The translations under genes were made by a program, and so were the position numbers. The notes below the pieces were generated by a model. The model ran no database searches. It was not told where the DNA came from and saw nothing but the letters and a program-made list of their open reading frames with translations. Shown here piece by piece: positions 26,003 to 34,669 of a stretch of DNA of 47,025 bases; position 1 is the stretch's first letter, and every line of letters starts with the position of its first letter. This stretch comes from Ruminococcus sp. Lineage in GTDB: Bacteria > Bacillota > Clostridia > Oscillospirales > Ruminococcaceae. The stretch is taken from contig JAAVHI010000002.1 in assembly GCA_014799785.1 (NCBI GenBank), forward strand, positions 12,820 through 59,844, given 5' to 3'.

Positions 26003-26539
26003 ATGGATATTTTAAACGTGATAAAAAACAGAACAAGCTATCGGGGCAGATATAAAAGTACGCCTGTTCCGAAAGACGATTTGATAAAAATTCTCGAAGC
26101 GGGTGCGGTTGCTCCGTCGGGGTGCAATAAGCAGACAACGTCGTTTATTGCGGTTGACGATGAAAAGCTTTTGGGAGAATTGAAGTCGCTTATCACGCCG
26201 CCTGTCGCCGAAACCGCGCCTTGCTTTATCTTGGTTCTTACGCGGAAAATTTTCGCGTACAGAGATAAATGCTTCAATGTGCAGGACTACAGCGCGGCTA
26301 TCGAAAATATGCTGCTGGCGATAAAGGCGCTTGGATACGAAAGCTGCTGGTACGAGGGGCATATCACCGACGATGACAACATAGCGGGAAAGCTTGCCGA
26401 GCATATGGGCATACCAGACGAATACAAAATAGTCTGCATACTGCCTGTTGGAAAGGCTGACGAGGAAATAACGCGGACACAGAAAAATCCGCTTGAAAGT
26501 AGAGCATGGTTTAACGGCTTCGGCGCAGATAAAAAGTAA
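26003..26539 (+). CDS. Nitroreductase-family protein
   Basis: This family binds FMN and reduces nitro compounds, flavins or quinones with NAD(P)H. The start DILNVIKNRTSYRGRY with the Arg-Ser-type flavin-phosphate contact, the APSGCNKQ loop, and the later ALGYESCWYEGHI and ILPVGKADEE fit the fold. The length of 178 is at the short end. TAGGAGAA precedes the ATG. It has its own promoter and sits between smc and ftsY, which are more often adjacent or separated by other genes. The natural substrate is unknown. Confidence 0.88.
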   Translation: MDILNVIKNRTSYRGRYKSTPVPKDDLIKILEAGAVAPSGCNKQTTSFIAVDDEKLLGELKSLITPPVAETAPCFILVLTRKIFAYRDKCFNVQDYSAAIENMLLAIKALGYESCWYEGHITDDDNIAGKLAEHMGIPDEYKIVCILPVGKADEEITRTQKNPLESRAWFNGFGADKK

Positions 26540-26576
26540 AGCTTACAGTGTACAAAATATTCAAGGAGGTACGGCA

Positions 26577-27842
26577 ATGAACATTTTCAGCAAAATTGCG
26601 GCAGGATTAAAAAAGACAAAGGATTCCATGATGGGCAAGCTTGAAGCCCTGATGAACTCCTTTACAAAGATCGACGAGGACTTTTTTGAGGAGCTTGAAG
26701 AGCTTCTCATAACCTGCGATATCGGCGTTGAGACCTCACTTGAAATATGCGGCGAGCTGCGGAAAAAGGTCAAGGAAAAGGGTCTGACCGAGACGGTTCA
26801 GCTTATGGACGAGCTGAAAGAGATAATCACCGAAATGCTGGGCGAGGACAAGGGTCTGGACGTGTCCTCAAAGCCCGCTGTGATACTCGTTATCGGCGTG
26901 AACGGCGCGGGCAAAACCACCACTATCGGCAAGCTTGCGGCGCGGTACAAAAACGAGGGCAAGAACGTCCTTGTGGCGGCGGCGGATACTTTCCGTGCGG
27001 CGGCAATCGACCAGCTTCAGGTCTGGACGGAGCGCGCGGGCGTTGATATCGTCAAGCATGAAGAAGGCTCCGACCCTGCGGCCGTGGTTTTCGACGCGGT
27101 TACGGCGGCTAAGGCGCGTGATATTGACGTGCTTATCTGCGACACTGCGGGACGTCTCCATAACAAGAAAAATCTTATGGACGAGCTGAAAAAGATCAGC
27201 CGTATAGTTCATCAGCAGGCCGAGGGCTGTTCTCTGGAGACCCTGCTTGTCCTTGACGCGACTACGGGTCAGAACGCCGTAAATCAGGCAAAGCTTTTCG
27301 GCGAGACTGCCGATATTACGGGTATCGTCCTCACAAAGCTTGACGGCACTGCAAAGGGCGGAATAATCATTTCCATTCACCGTGAGCTTGGTATCCCCGT
27401 AAAGCTTGTGGGCGTGGGCGAAAAGCTTGACGACTTGCAGGATTTCCGCGCAAGAGATTTTGTGGACGCTCTGTTTGAGACCGATACCGATTTCGACTAC
27501 AACTACGAGCGCCTTACGGACGGTGAGGAATCCGAGCCTGCCGAAGAATCGGAAACGGAAATTACTGCGGAAGAAAAAACGGAAATGGAAAACGGAAACG
27601 GAAATATGACGGAAACAAAAACAGAAATTTCGGAAACAGAAGAAAAAGTGGGGATTATTGAAGATACTGAAGGAAAAATGACAGAAGCCGAATTAGAACT
27701 TGTAGAACCAGAAACTGCCGAAGAGGATGCCTCCGAGGAGAAAAAGAGCCTGAAAGACGGAAAATTCGGATTTCTGTTTAAGGAAATCACTTTCGGAAAG
27801 AAAAAGAAAGATGAGAACGACGATAAAAGCGAGGACGAGTGA
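26577..27842 (+). CDS. ftsY: Signal recognition particle receptor FtsY with acidic C-terminal extension
   Basis: FtsY is the membrane-bound GTPase that receives SRP-ribosome complexes. An amphipathic N-terminal helix (FSKIAAGLKKTKDSMMGKL) leads into the N domain. The G domain has GVNGAGKTT (107-115), DTFRAAAIDQL, DTAGRLHNKKNL, TKLDGTAKGG and GVGEKLDDLQDF. The catalytic part ends near residue 303. About 118 residues follow, rich in Glu and Thr, ending in a short FGFLFKEITFGKKKK segment and acidic residues. In most bacteria the acidic A domain is N-terminal. AAGGAGG precedes the ATG at 26577; an earlier ATG overlaps the nitroreductase gene and lacks a ribosome site. Confidence 0.95.
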   Translation: MNIFSKIAAGLKKTKDSMMGKLEALMNSFTKIDEDFFEELEELLITCDIGVETSLEICGELRKKVKEKGLTETVQLMDELKEIITEMLGEDKGLDVSSKPAVILVIGVNGAGKTTTIGKLAARYKNEGKNVLVAAADTFRAAAIDQLQVWTERAGVDIVKHEEGSDPAAVVFDAVTAAKARDIDVLICDTAGRLHNKKNLMDELKKISRIVHQQAEGCSLETLLVLDATTGQNAVNQAKLFGETADITGIVLTKLDGTAKGGIIISIHRELGIPVKLVGVGEKLDDLQDFRARDFVDALFETDTDFDYNYERLTDGEESEPAEESETEITAEEKTEMENGNGNMTETKTEISETEEKVGIIEDTEGKMTEAELELVEPETAEEDASEEKKSLKDGKFGFLFKEITFGKKKKDENDDKSEDE

Positions 27843-27845
27843 TTT

Positions 27846-28931
27846 ATGAAATACACATCTGTAAACGAGCCGAACGAGTTTTCTTTTCACGACGCTTACA
27901 TCAACAAGGTACGTATTGAGGGCAGCGACATGATATGGTCGGTTGAGACGGTAAATGCAGCGAAAAGCAATTCGCAGAACGATCACGACACAGCTATGTG
28001 CATAGAATCCGCAGAGGTCATCTTTAAAAATTACCGCATTGTTTCTGTAATTGATGCGGCGCATAAGGAATATAGCGGTGGAGAATTGCATGACGTTCCC
28101 GAAAAAAGACTGACGGAAAATGAAACGGCTGATTTTCTTACAAAATTCATAGCCGAAGATATAGGATATATGGATTGGCTTGACAGGTTTAATTCTTTCG
28201 GCGGAAATATGATAGAAGCAATGATTGCTTTTGCGAATGATATATATATATTTCCAATTCTGACAATTTTCTGTACGGATTTTATTGTTAGCTGGGATAA
28301 TTTTGACGGAGAAGCGTGGTTTGAGGGCGAAAAATGGAAATCTCACAAAACAGAAAAACCCGAAAAAATAGTTCTTGCGACAAACAATAAAAACAAGCTC
28401 CGCGAGGTGCGTGAAATTCTCGAACCTGCGGGACTGACGGTACTTTCCCAGTCCGAAGCGGGAGCGGACATTGAAGTGGAGGAAAACGGCAAGACCTTTG
28501 CGGAAAATGCCTACCTGAAAGCAAAAGCGGTTTTCGATCTGACAGGACTTCCCGTTATCGCCGACGACAGCGGTCTGGAGGTTGACGCTCTGAACGGCGC
28601 GCCGGGAGTATTTTCCGCACGGTATGCTCAAGAGGGACAGCGGAAAAAACGTCTTTTGGAGGAACTTGAGAATGTCCCCGACGAGAAAAGGGGAGCGGAT
28701 TTCGCCTGCTGTATCTGCTATATCGACCCCACGGGAGAAGCCCGCTATTTTAATGGAAAAGTTTTCGGAAAGATCGGCTATGAAAGCCGCGGCACAAACG
28801 GCTTCGGCTACGACCCGATATTTATGTACGGCGACAGGTCCTTTGCGGAAATGTCCGCAGAGGAAAAAAACGAGGTCAGCCACCGCGCTAATGCTTTGAA
28901 ACAACTAAAGGAATTTTTTGGCAATGTTTGA
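27846..28931 (+). CDS. RdgB/HAM1 NTP pyrophosphatase with an unknown N-terminal domain
   Basis: Residues 173-361 form a complete RdgB-type inosine/xanthosine triphosphate pyrophosphatase, which hydrolyses ITP, dITP and XTP. It opens EKIVLATNNKNKL, has ENAYLKAKA, the ADDSGLEVDAL loop, GAPGVFSARYA, GTNGFGYDPIF and SHRANALKQL. Residues 1-165 are a domain I cannot name: EFSFHDAYINKVRIEG at its start, several beta-strand-like stretches, and WDNFDGEAWFEGEKW at its end. There is no stop, frameshift or ribosome binding site at the junction, so the frame is truly continuous. The N-terminal part is visibly richer in A and T than its neighbours, hinting at insertion of a foreign gene between ftsY and rdgB. 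The ATG lies 3 bases after the ftsY stop, with GAGGACGAG upstream. Confidence 0.85.
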   Translation: MKYTSVNEPNEFSFHDAYINKVRIEGSDMIWSVETVNAAKSNSQNDHDTAMCIESAEVIFKNYRIVSVIDAAHKEYSGGELHDVPEKRLTENETADFLTKFIAEDIGYMDWLDRFNSFGGNMIEAMIAFANDIYIFPILTIFCTDFIVSWDNFDGEAWFEGEKWKSHKTEKPEKIVLATNNKNKLREVREILEPAGLTVLSQSEAGADIEVEENGKTFAENAYLKAKAVFDLTGLPVIADDSGLEVDALNGAPGVFSARYAQEGQRKKRLLEELENVPDEKRGADFACCICYIDPTGEARYFNGKVFGKIGYESRGTNGFGYDPIFMYGDRSFAEMSAEEKNEVSHRANALKQLKEFFGNV

Positions 28932-28937
28932 TGAATA

Positions 28938-28965
28938 AACGGAAATCGTTTCCGATTTCCGTTTT
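28938..28965 (+). terminator. Terminator between the rdgB fusion and polA
   Basis: AACGGAAATCG (28938-28948) pairs with CGATTTCCGTT (28953-28963) around a TTTC loop, ending in a run of Ts (28962-28965). Confidence 0.83.
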
Positions 28966-28998
28966 CTAATATCTTGATTTTAATTTGGAGGACTAATT

Positions 28999-31542
28999 AT
29001 GAAGCTTCTTGCAATCGACGGCAACAGCATTATGAACCGCGCCTTTTACGGAATAAAAATGCTGTCCAATAAAAACGGCACTTACACTAACGCTATTACG
29101 GGATTTATGAACATTTACCTCTCGGTGGTTAACGATATTTCTCCCGATGGCATTGCAGTGGCGTTTGACCTGCGCGCGCCTACTTTCCGTCATAAAGCGG
29201 TGGACAGCTACAAAGCCAACCGTCACGGTATGCCCGACGAGCTTGCTCAGCAAATGCCCGTGATCAAGGAGCTTCTGACCGCTCTCGGAATAAAAATCGT
29301 TGAGTGCGAGGGCTTCGAGGCTGACGACGTTCTCGGCACGCTTTCAAAGCTTTGCGCCGACGAAAAAGGGGAGTGCTACGTCCTCACAGGGGACAGGGAT
29401 TCCCTCCAGCTTATCAACGACAACGTAACCGTCCTGCTTCACACAACAAAAGGTACAGTCCGCTATAACGAGGAAAAATTTACCGAGGATTACGGAATTG
29501 CGCCTATCGAGCTTATCGACTTGAAAGCCCTAATGGGTGACAGCTCCGACAACATCAGCGGCGTTAAGGGTATTGGCGAGAAAACCGCTACCCAGCTTAT
29601 AAAGGATTATCACACAGTTGAGGAACTTTACTCCGCTTTGGAAAACGGCGGCGTGACCGCAACAAAGTCCGTTTTGACAAAGCTTGAAGCAGGCAAAGCC
29701 GACGCCGAGCAAAGCAAATGGCTTGCCACAATCGTGAAAAACGCCCCAATTGAAATGAGTACGGAAGCATATAAAATCGGCTCTGTAAACGAGGAAAAGG
29801 TGTCCTCTTTGCTGACAGGACTTGAAATGTTCAAGCTTTTGGAACGTCTCAAAATCAAGCCCTCGGCGGTTGTGGAAACCGTTACTGCCGCCAATGTTCC
29901 GACGAAAAAGAATTACACCGCCGCAGGCGAATTTTCGGAAAATATCACCGAATTTGCGGAAGCAGTTTTCCTTATCAAAGACGGAGTAATGCAGCTTCTT
30001 CCAACAGACGGCGAAAAAATCTACACCGTTTCGGACAGGTCTGCACAGCTTGATTTTCTTTCTTCCGACTGCAAAAAAATCACGGTGGGAGCAAAGCCCG
30101 TGTACCGTTTCTGTATTGAAAACGGCAGAGAGCTGAAAAACGTTACTGCCGACGCTGATATTTTAGGTTACGTCCTGAACACCAATTCTGCGGAGTATTC
30201 CGTGGAGAGAATGTGCGCAGAGTACGGCGTTCCCACCTATGACGATTTGGGCGAATTTGCCGAAATCGCCGCCCTGTCAGCCCTTGCCCCCGTAATGCTT
30301 GCGGAGGTTGAAAAGCAGGGCATGACATGGTTGCTGAATGAAATAGAACTGCCCCTCACCGAGGTTCTTGCAAGCATGGAGCATTACGGCGTAAGAGTTG
30401 ACAGCGACGGTATAAAGCGTTTCGGGGAAACCCTTACAGAGGAAATGACAGGTATCGAACAGCAGATATATTTCATGGCGGGACACGAGTTCAATATCGG
30501 TTCGCCGAAGCAGTTGGGCGTTGTGCTTTTTGAGGAAATGGGACTTCCCACAGGCAAGAAAACCAAAACAGGCTACTCCACCAATGCGGACGTTTTGGAA
30601 AATCTTCGGGACAAGCACGAAATTGTTGACCTTATTTTGCAGTACCGCCAGCTTTCAAAGCTTAATTCCACCTATGTTGAGGGACTTCTTAAAGTTGTCG
30701 CGGAGGACGGCAGGGTACACAGCCTTTTCAAGCAGACCGAGACCCGCACAGGAAGAATTTCCTCCGCCGAGCCAAACGTCCAGAATATTCCAGTCCGCAC
30801 GGAGCTTGGCAGAAATATGCGTAAATTCTTTGTCGCGGACGAGGGCTACACCCTCCTTGACGCGGACTACAGCCAAATCGAGTTGAGAATTCTCGCCCAC
30901 ATGAGCGGCGATAAAAATATGCAGGAGGGCTTTGCAAATGGCATGGATATCCACACCTCCACAGCGGCGCAGGTTTTCGATATGCCCGCGGACATGGTAA
31001 CCTCCGAAATGCGGCGCGCGGCGAAAGCTGTAAATTTCGGCATTGTGTACGGTATCGGCGCGTTCTCACTCTCAAAGGACATTGACGTGACCGTTGCCGA
31101 AGCGGACAGGTACATCAAGAATTATCTTGCCAAGTACCCCAATGTTTCCCGCTTTATGGACGACACCGTTTCCAACGCCAAGGAGAAAGGCTATGCCGTG
31201 ACAATGTTCGGTCGCCGCAGACCTATTCCCGAGCTTAAAAATTCCAACAAAAACGTGCAGGCTTTCGGCAAGCGTGCGGCAATGAATGCCCCCGTGCAGG
31301 GTACAGCGGCGGATATAATAAAAATCGCCATGATAAAGGTCTACAAGCGGCTCAAAGCGGAAAACCTTGAAGCACGTCTGATATTGCAAGTACACGACGA
31401 GCTTATCATAGAGGTAACCGAAAAGGACGCAGAACGCGCCGCCGCCGTCCTCGGCGAAGAAATGCGCAACGCCGCAACCCTTGACGTCCCCCTCACAGCA
31501 GACGTTTCAAAAGGAAAAACATGGTATGATGCTAAAGGCTGA
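28999..31542 (+). CDS. polA: DNA polymerase I
   Basis: PolA fills gaps and removes RNA primers. Residues 1-290 are the 5'-3' exonuclease (FEADDVLGTL, LTGDRDSLQL, MGDSSDNISGVKGIGEKTA). Residues about 300-440 correspond to the proofreading domain but lack the acidic residues needed for 3'-5' exonuclease activity, as in the Bacillus enzyme. The polymerase has DADYSQIELRILAH (motif A), RRAAKAVNFGIVYG (motif B) and QVHDELIIEV (motif C). The length of 847 is normal. TTGGAGG precedes the ATG. Its end overlaps the next start by about 14-17 bases. Confidence 0.97.
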   Translation: MKLLAIDGNSIMNRAFYGIKMLSNKNGTYTNAITGFMNIYLSVVNDISPDGIAVAFDLRAPTFRHKAVDSYKANRHGMPDELAQQMPVIKELLTALGIKIVECEGFEADDVLGTLSKLCADEKGECYVLTGDRDSLQLINDNVTVLLHTTKGTVRYNEEKFTEDYGIAPIELIDLKALMGDSSDNISGVKGIGEKTATQLIKDYHTVEELYSALENGGVTATKSVLTKLEAGKADAEQSKWLATIVKNAPIEMSTEAYKIGSVNEEKVSSLLTGLEMFKLLERLKIKPSAVVETVTAANVPTKKNYTAAGEFSENITEFAEAVFLIKDGVMQLLPTDGEKIYTVSDRSAQLDFLSSDCKKITVGAKPVYRFCIENGRELKNVTADADILGYVLNTNSAEYSVERMCAEYGVPTYDDLGEFAEIAALSALAPVMLAEVEKQGMTWLLNEIELPLTEVLASMEHYGVRVDSDGIKRFGETLTEEMTGIEQQIYFMAGHEFNIGSPKQLGVVLFEEMGLPTGKKTKTGYSTNADVLENLRDKHEIVDLILQYRQLSKLNSTYVEGLLKVVAEDGRVHSLFKQTETRTGRISSAEPNVQNIPVRTELGRNMRKFFVADEGYTLLDADYSQIELRILAHMSGDKNMQEGFANGMDIHTSTAAQVFDMPADMVTSEMRRAAKAVNFGIVYGIGAFSLSKDIDVTVAEADRYIKNYLAKYPNVSRFMDDTVSNAKEKGYAVTMFGRRRPIPELKNSNKNVQAFGKRAAMNAPVQGTAADIIKIAMIKVYKRLKAENLEARLILQVHDELIIEVTEKDAERAAAVLGEEMRNAATLDVPLTADVSKGKTWYDAKG

Positions 31543-32041
31543 TACGAAAAAGCTGTCCGCATTGGTACTGGAATTCACGGTGTACAGCTTTATCGGCTGG
31601 GCGTATGAAACAATCCTCACATCTGCGGTGTGGGGACGTTTCGCCGACCGCGGCTGGCTTCACCTGCCCATATGTCCCATATACGGCTTCTGTGCAATGG
31701 CGCTTCTGCTGATTTTCCGCAGAATGAAAAATCCCGTGCTTATCTTTGCGGTTGGAACAATAGTCACCACAGCCGCCGAGCTCGCCGCTTCATATGTAGT
31801 GTGGGACTTTGCCGACAGCCGTCTTTGGGACTACGACAACTGGGCGTTTAATTTTCAGGGACGTATAGCATTGGGCAGCAGCATGATTTTCGGTGTACTC
31901 TGCCTGCTGCTTGCGAAAGTCCTGCACCCCGCCGCGGAATATCTTGCGGACAAGGTAAGCGGCAGGGCACTTAAAATCACGGCGGCGATAATTCTTGCGG
32001 TAATTCTTGCGGACACAGTGGCTGTCCTTGCGGGTCTGTAA
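31526..32041 (+). CDS. CmpB-type membrane protein (putative ABC-transporter type IV family)
   Basis: This 171-residue membrane protein has about four hydrophobic helices. The region FTVYSFIGWAYETI followed by RGWLHLPICPIYGFCAM is the signature of the PF06541 family, annotated as a putative ABC-transporter type IV component but without proven function. GGAAAAA precedes a double ATG at 31526/31529 inside the polA end; the frame is different from polA. No ABC ATPase is nearby, so the transport role is doubtful. Confidence 0.8.
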   Translation: MMLKADTKKLSALVLEFTVYSFIGWAYETILTSAVWGRFADRGWLHLPICPIYGFCAMALLLIFRRMKNPVLIFAVGTIVTTAAELAASYVVWDFADSRLWDYDNWAFNFQGRIALGSSMIFGVLCLLLAKVLHPAAEYLADKVSGRALKITAAIILAVILADTVAVLAGL

Positions 32042-32063
32042 AAATACATAGGAGGATACTAAT

Positions 32064-32570
32064 ATGAACGAAATCGTAAAAATGCTTAAAGTACAGTACG
32101 AGGACAGCTATAAAATGCTGAAAAACGCGGTTGAGATTTGTCCCGACGGGCTTTGGAAAGCGGACAATAACGGCTTGCCCGTTTGGAATCAAATCGTCCA
32201 CGCCCTTATAGGAAGCGACTTCTGGCTGAGGCCTGATTATACTGCGGATTTTGAATCCTGCTTCAGCTTGCCCGATAACCTTGGCGAAAAGATGTTCCGG
32301 GACGAGTGGTGCAATGAAAGCGACGGCTTTATGACAAAGGAACAGGTCATGGACTGCTTTAAAAAATTTGACGCAAAAAAGGATAAATTTTTCGATTTGC
32401 TGAACGACGAAATGCTTTGCAAAAAAATTCTTGACGACATGGACTTCACCTATCTCAGCGTGATATGCGCCCAAATACGGCATATCATGTGTCACGTCGG
32501 AATGTGCGAGGACGCGATAATCGCTTTCGGCTGCGAGGAAATTCCTTGGGTGGCATTCGGGGAAAACTGA
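32064..32570 (+). CDS. DinB-like four-helix protein
   Basis: The 168 residues are predicted as a helical bundle with three histidines in the DinB/DfsB metal-site arrangement: H46 in WNQIVHALIG, and H140 and H144 in AQIRHIMCHVG. Members of this superfamily include thiol-dependent transferases, but most are uncharacterised. AGGAGG precedes the ATG. It sits between the CmpB-type gene and dus in one direction. The substrate is unknown. Confidence 0.78.
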   Translation: MNEIVKMLKVQYEDSYKMLKNAVEICPDGLWKADNNGLPVWNQIVHALIGSDFWLRPDYTADFESCFSLPDNLGEKMFRDEWCNESDGFMTKEQVMDCFKKFDAKKDKFFDLLNDEMLCKKILDDMDFTYLSVICAQIRHIMCHVGMCEDAIIAFGCEEIPWVAFGEN

Positions 32571-32598
32571 AAAGCTTTTTGTGAAACGGAATGATATT

Positions 32599-33576
32599 AT
32601 GAACTACATTTCAATAGGCGGAGTGAAAATCGAAAAAACTGCCGCCCTTGCGCCAATGGCTTCCGTCGCGGACAGAGCCTACCGCGCGCTCTGCAAGGAA
32701 AACGGCGCGGCGTACATGGTGTCGGAAATGATTTCCGCAAAGGGACTTTGCTACTCCGACCGAAAGACCGAGGAGCTTTGTACAGTCCTTGAAAGCGAGC
32801 GTCCCTATGCGCTCCAGCTTTTCGGGGAAGACCCCCACTTTATCGCCGAAGCGGCAAAGCGGCTCATGGAGTACCGTCCCGACATTATCGACATAAATAT
32901 GGGCTGCCCCGTCCCCAAGGTTGCGGGAAACGGCGCAGGCTCTGCCCTTATGAAAAATCCCGACCTTGCGGCGGAAATTGTCAGAGCCGCGGCAGAAGCC
33001 GTCCCCGTCCCCATAACCGCAAAAATTCGCAAGGGCTGGGACGAAAACCACGTCAACGCCGTTGAGATTGCCAAGGCTCTGGAGCAGGCAGGAGCGGCGG
33101 CAATAGCCGTCCATGGGCGAACGAAAAATCAAATGTATCACGGCAAAGCCGACTGGGAAATTATCCGCCAAGTCAAAGCGGCGGTGCAAATTCCCGTTAT
33201 CGGCAACGGCGACGTGACTTCCCCTGAGACAGCGGCGGCTATGTACCGTGAAACAGGCTGTGACCTTGTTATGATAGGCAGGGGAAGCTACGGCAAGCCG
33301 TGGATTTTTTCGCAAGTGCGGCACTACCTTGAAACAGGTGAAATACTTCCCGAACCCGCCCTTGAAGCGCGTCTTGAAATGATGTGCCGACAGGTGGAAC
33401 TTGCGGTGCAGTACAAAGGCGAGCGTATTGGCATGAGCGAAGCAAGGCGGCAATGCGCGTATTACTTAAAGGGTATGCCCGGCGCGGCGGCACTCCGAAA
33501 TAAGTGCGGAAAATTAAACAGCTTATCCGACTTACGGGAGCTGTGCAGCGAGGTCGTGAAAAACTGCAATGAGTGA
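32599..33576 (+). CDS. dusB: tRNA-dihydrouridine synthase (DusB-like)
   Basis: The enzyme reduces uridine to dihydrouridine in the tRNA D-loop using FMN and NADPH. LAPMASVADRAYR opens the TIM barrel, and the active-site cysteine is C103 in NMGCPVPKVAGNGAGSAL. AVHGRTKNQMYHGKADW, NGDVTSPE and IGRGSYGKPW follow. The ATG at 32599 has ACGGAATGA upstream; an in-frame GTG at 32581 adds six residues and has no better site. The stop overlaps rimI by 8 bases. Confidence 0.92.
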   Translation: MNYISIGGVKIEKTAALAPMASVADRAYRALCKENGAAYMVSEMISAKGLCYSDRKTEELCTVLESERPYALQLFGEDPHFIAEAAKRLMEYRPDIIDINMGCPVPKVAGNGAGSALMKNPDLAAEIVRAAAEAVPVPITAKIRKGWDENHVNAVEIAKALEQAGAAAIAVHGRTKNQMYHGKADWEIIRQVKAAVQIPVIGNGDVTSPETAAAMYRETGCDLVMIGRGSYGKPWIFSQVRHYLETGEILPEPALEARLEMMCRQVELAVQYKGERIGMSEARRQCAYYLKGMPGAAALRNKCGKLNSLSDLRELCSEVVKNCNE

Positions 33577-34012
33577 AATTATCATAAAAAAAGCGGAGCA
33601 ATGCCACGTCCCGCAAATAGCCGAAATTGAGAAGAACAGCATACCACAGCCATGGAGCGAAGCGGCTTTCATAGCGGCTTTAGAGGATGAAAAAGCGGTA
33701 ACTCTTGCGGCTTTCTGCGGAGACGTTCTGTGCGGGTTTATAACAGGCGTTTACCTCCTTGACACGGCGGATATTTACAGCGTTGCGGTCTCTGAAAATT
33801 ACCGTAAAAAAGGCGTGGGAAAGCTTCTTTTGGAGGAATTTTTCGACCAACTTCCCGAGGACGTAAAAAACGTCTGCTTAGAGGTTCGGGAAAGCAATAT
33901 CCCCGCAATAAAATTGTACGAAAAAACAGGCTTCGAGCAGGTTGGACTGCGTAAAAATTTTTACCAAGACCCGCGGGAAAACGCCGTATTGATGACGAAA
34001 GCATTGAGGTGA
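33569..34012 (+). CDS. rimI: Ribosomal-protein-alanine N-acetyltransferase RimI
   Basis: RimI acetylates the N-terminus of ribosomal protein S18 in E. coli. The GNAT core has YSVAVSENYRKKGVGKLLL (acetyl-CoA loop), and the RimI-specific LEVRESNIPAIKLYEKTGF and YQDPRENAVLM near the end. The length of 147 is normal. It overlaps dus and shares a run with tsaD, a common partner. Confidence 0.91.
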   Translation: MSEIIIKKAEQCHVPQIAEIEKNSIPQPWSEAAFIAALEDEKAVTLAAFCGDVLCGFITGVYLLDTADIYSVAVSENYRKKGVGKLLLEEFFDQLPEDVKNVCLEVRESNIPAIKLYEKTGFEQVGLRKNFYQDPRENAVLMTKALR

Positions 34013-34016
34013 TACT

Positions 34017-34664
34017 GTGGAAAAAATGGACGAATTTTTCGCCGCGCGAGTTGACGGCTACGACGAGCATATGCTGAACGAGGTGGAGGGCTGCCGTGAA
34101 GCTTATTCCAAAATGGTGGAACTTGTTCCCGAAAACACGAAAAATCTCCTTGACTTAGGCTGCGGAACAGGTCTTGAACTGGAGGGGATTTTCAAGCGTT
34201 TCCCCGAAATTTCCGTCACGGGAATTGACCTTGCAAAAGCAATGCTTGAAAAGCTTTCCGAAAAATATTCGGATAAAAATATTACCCTGATAAACGGTGA
34301 TTATTTCAGTACCGATTTAGGTCGGGAACGTTTCGACACAGCAATTTCATTTCAGACCATGCACCACTTCAGCCACGAAATGAAAATCGGTCTGTACAAG
34401 AAAATTCTGGATTCTCTGAAAAGCGGCGGCGTGTATATCGAGTGCGACTACATGGTGGAAACGCAGGAAGAAGAGAACCAGTGGTATGCGGAAAATTCCC
34501 GCATACGAAAGGAGCTAAACATTCCAGAAAATGAATTTTACCATTACGACACGCCCTGCACCATTGAAAATCAGATAAAAATGTTTTTGACCGCGGGCTT
34601 TGCAAGTGCGGAAAAGGTTTTTCGTATTGAAAATACAACGATAATTATTGCCCGAAAGGACTGA
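34017..34664 (+). CDS. Class I SAM-dependent methyltransferase
   Basis: The 215-residue protein has the SAM-binding motif LLDLGCGTGLELEG, then VTGIDLAKAML and, after the third strand, a MHHFSHEMK segment typical of small-molecule methyltransferases. The GTG start has GAGGTGA 4 bases upstream, overlapping the rimI stop. It lies between rimI and tsaD, where tsaB or nothing is more usual. The substrate cannot be told. Confidence 0.85.
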   Translation: MEKMDEFFAARVDGYDEHMLNEVEGCREAYSKMVELVPENTKNLLDLGCGTGLELEGIFKRFPEISVTGIDLAKAMLEKLSEKYSDKNITLINGDYFSTDLGRERFDTAISFQTMHHFSHEMKIGLYKKILDSLKSGGVYIECDYMVETQEEENQWYAENSRIRKELNIPENEFYHYDTPCTIENQIKMFLTAGFASAEKVFRIENTTIIIARKD

Positions 34665-34669
34665 TTAGA

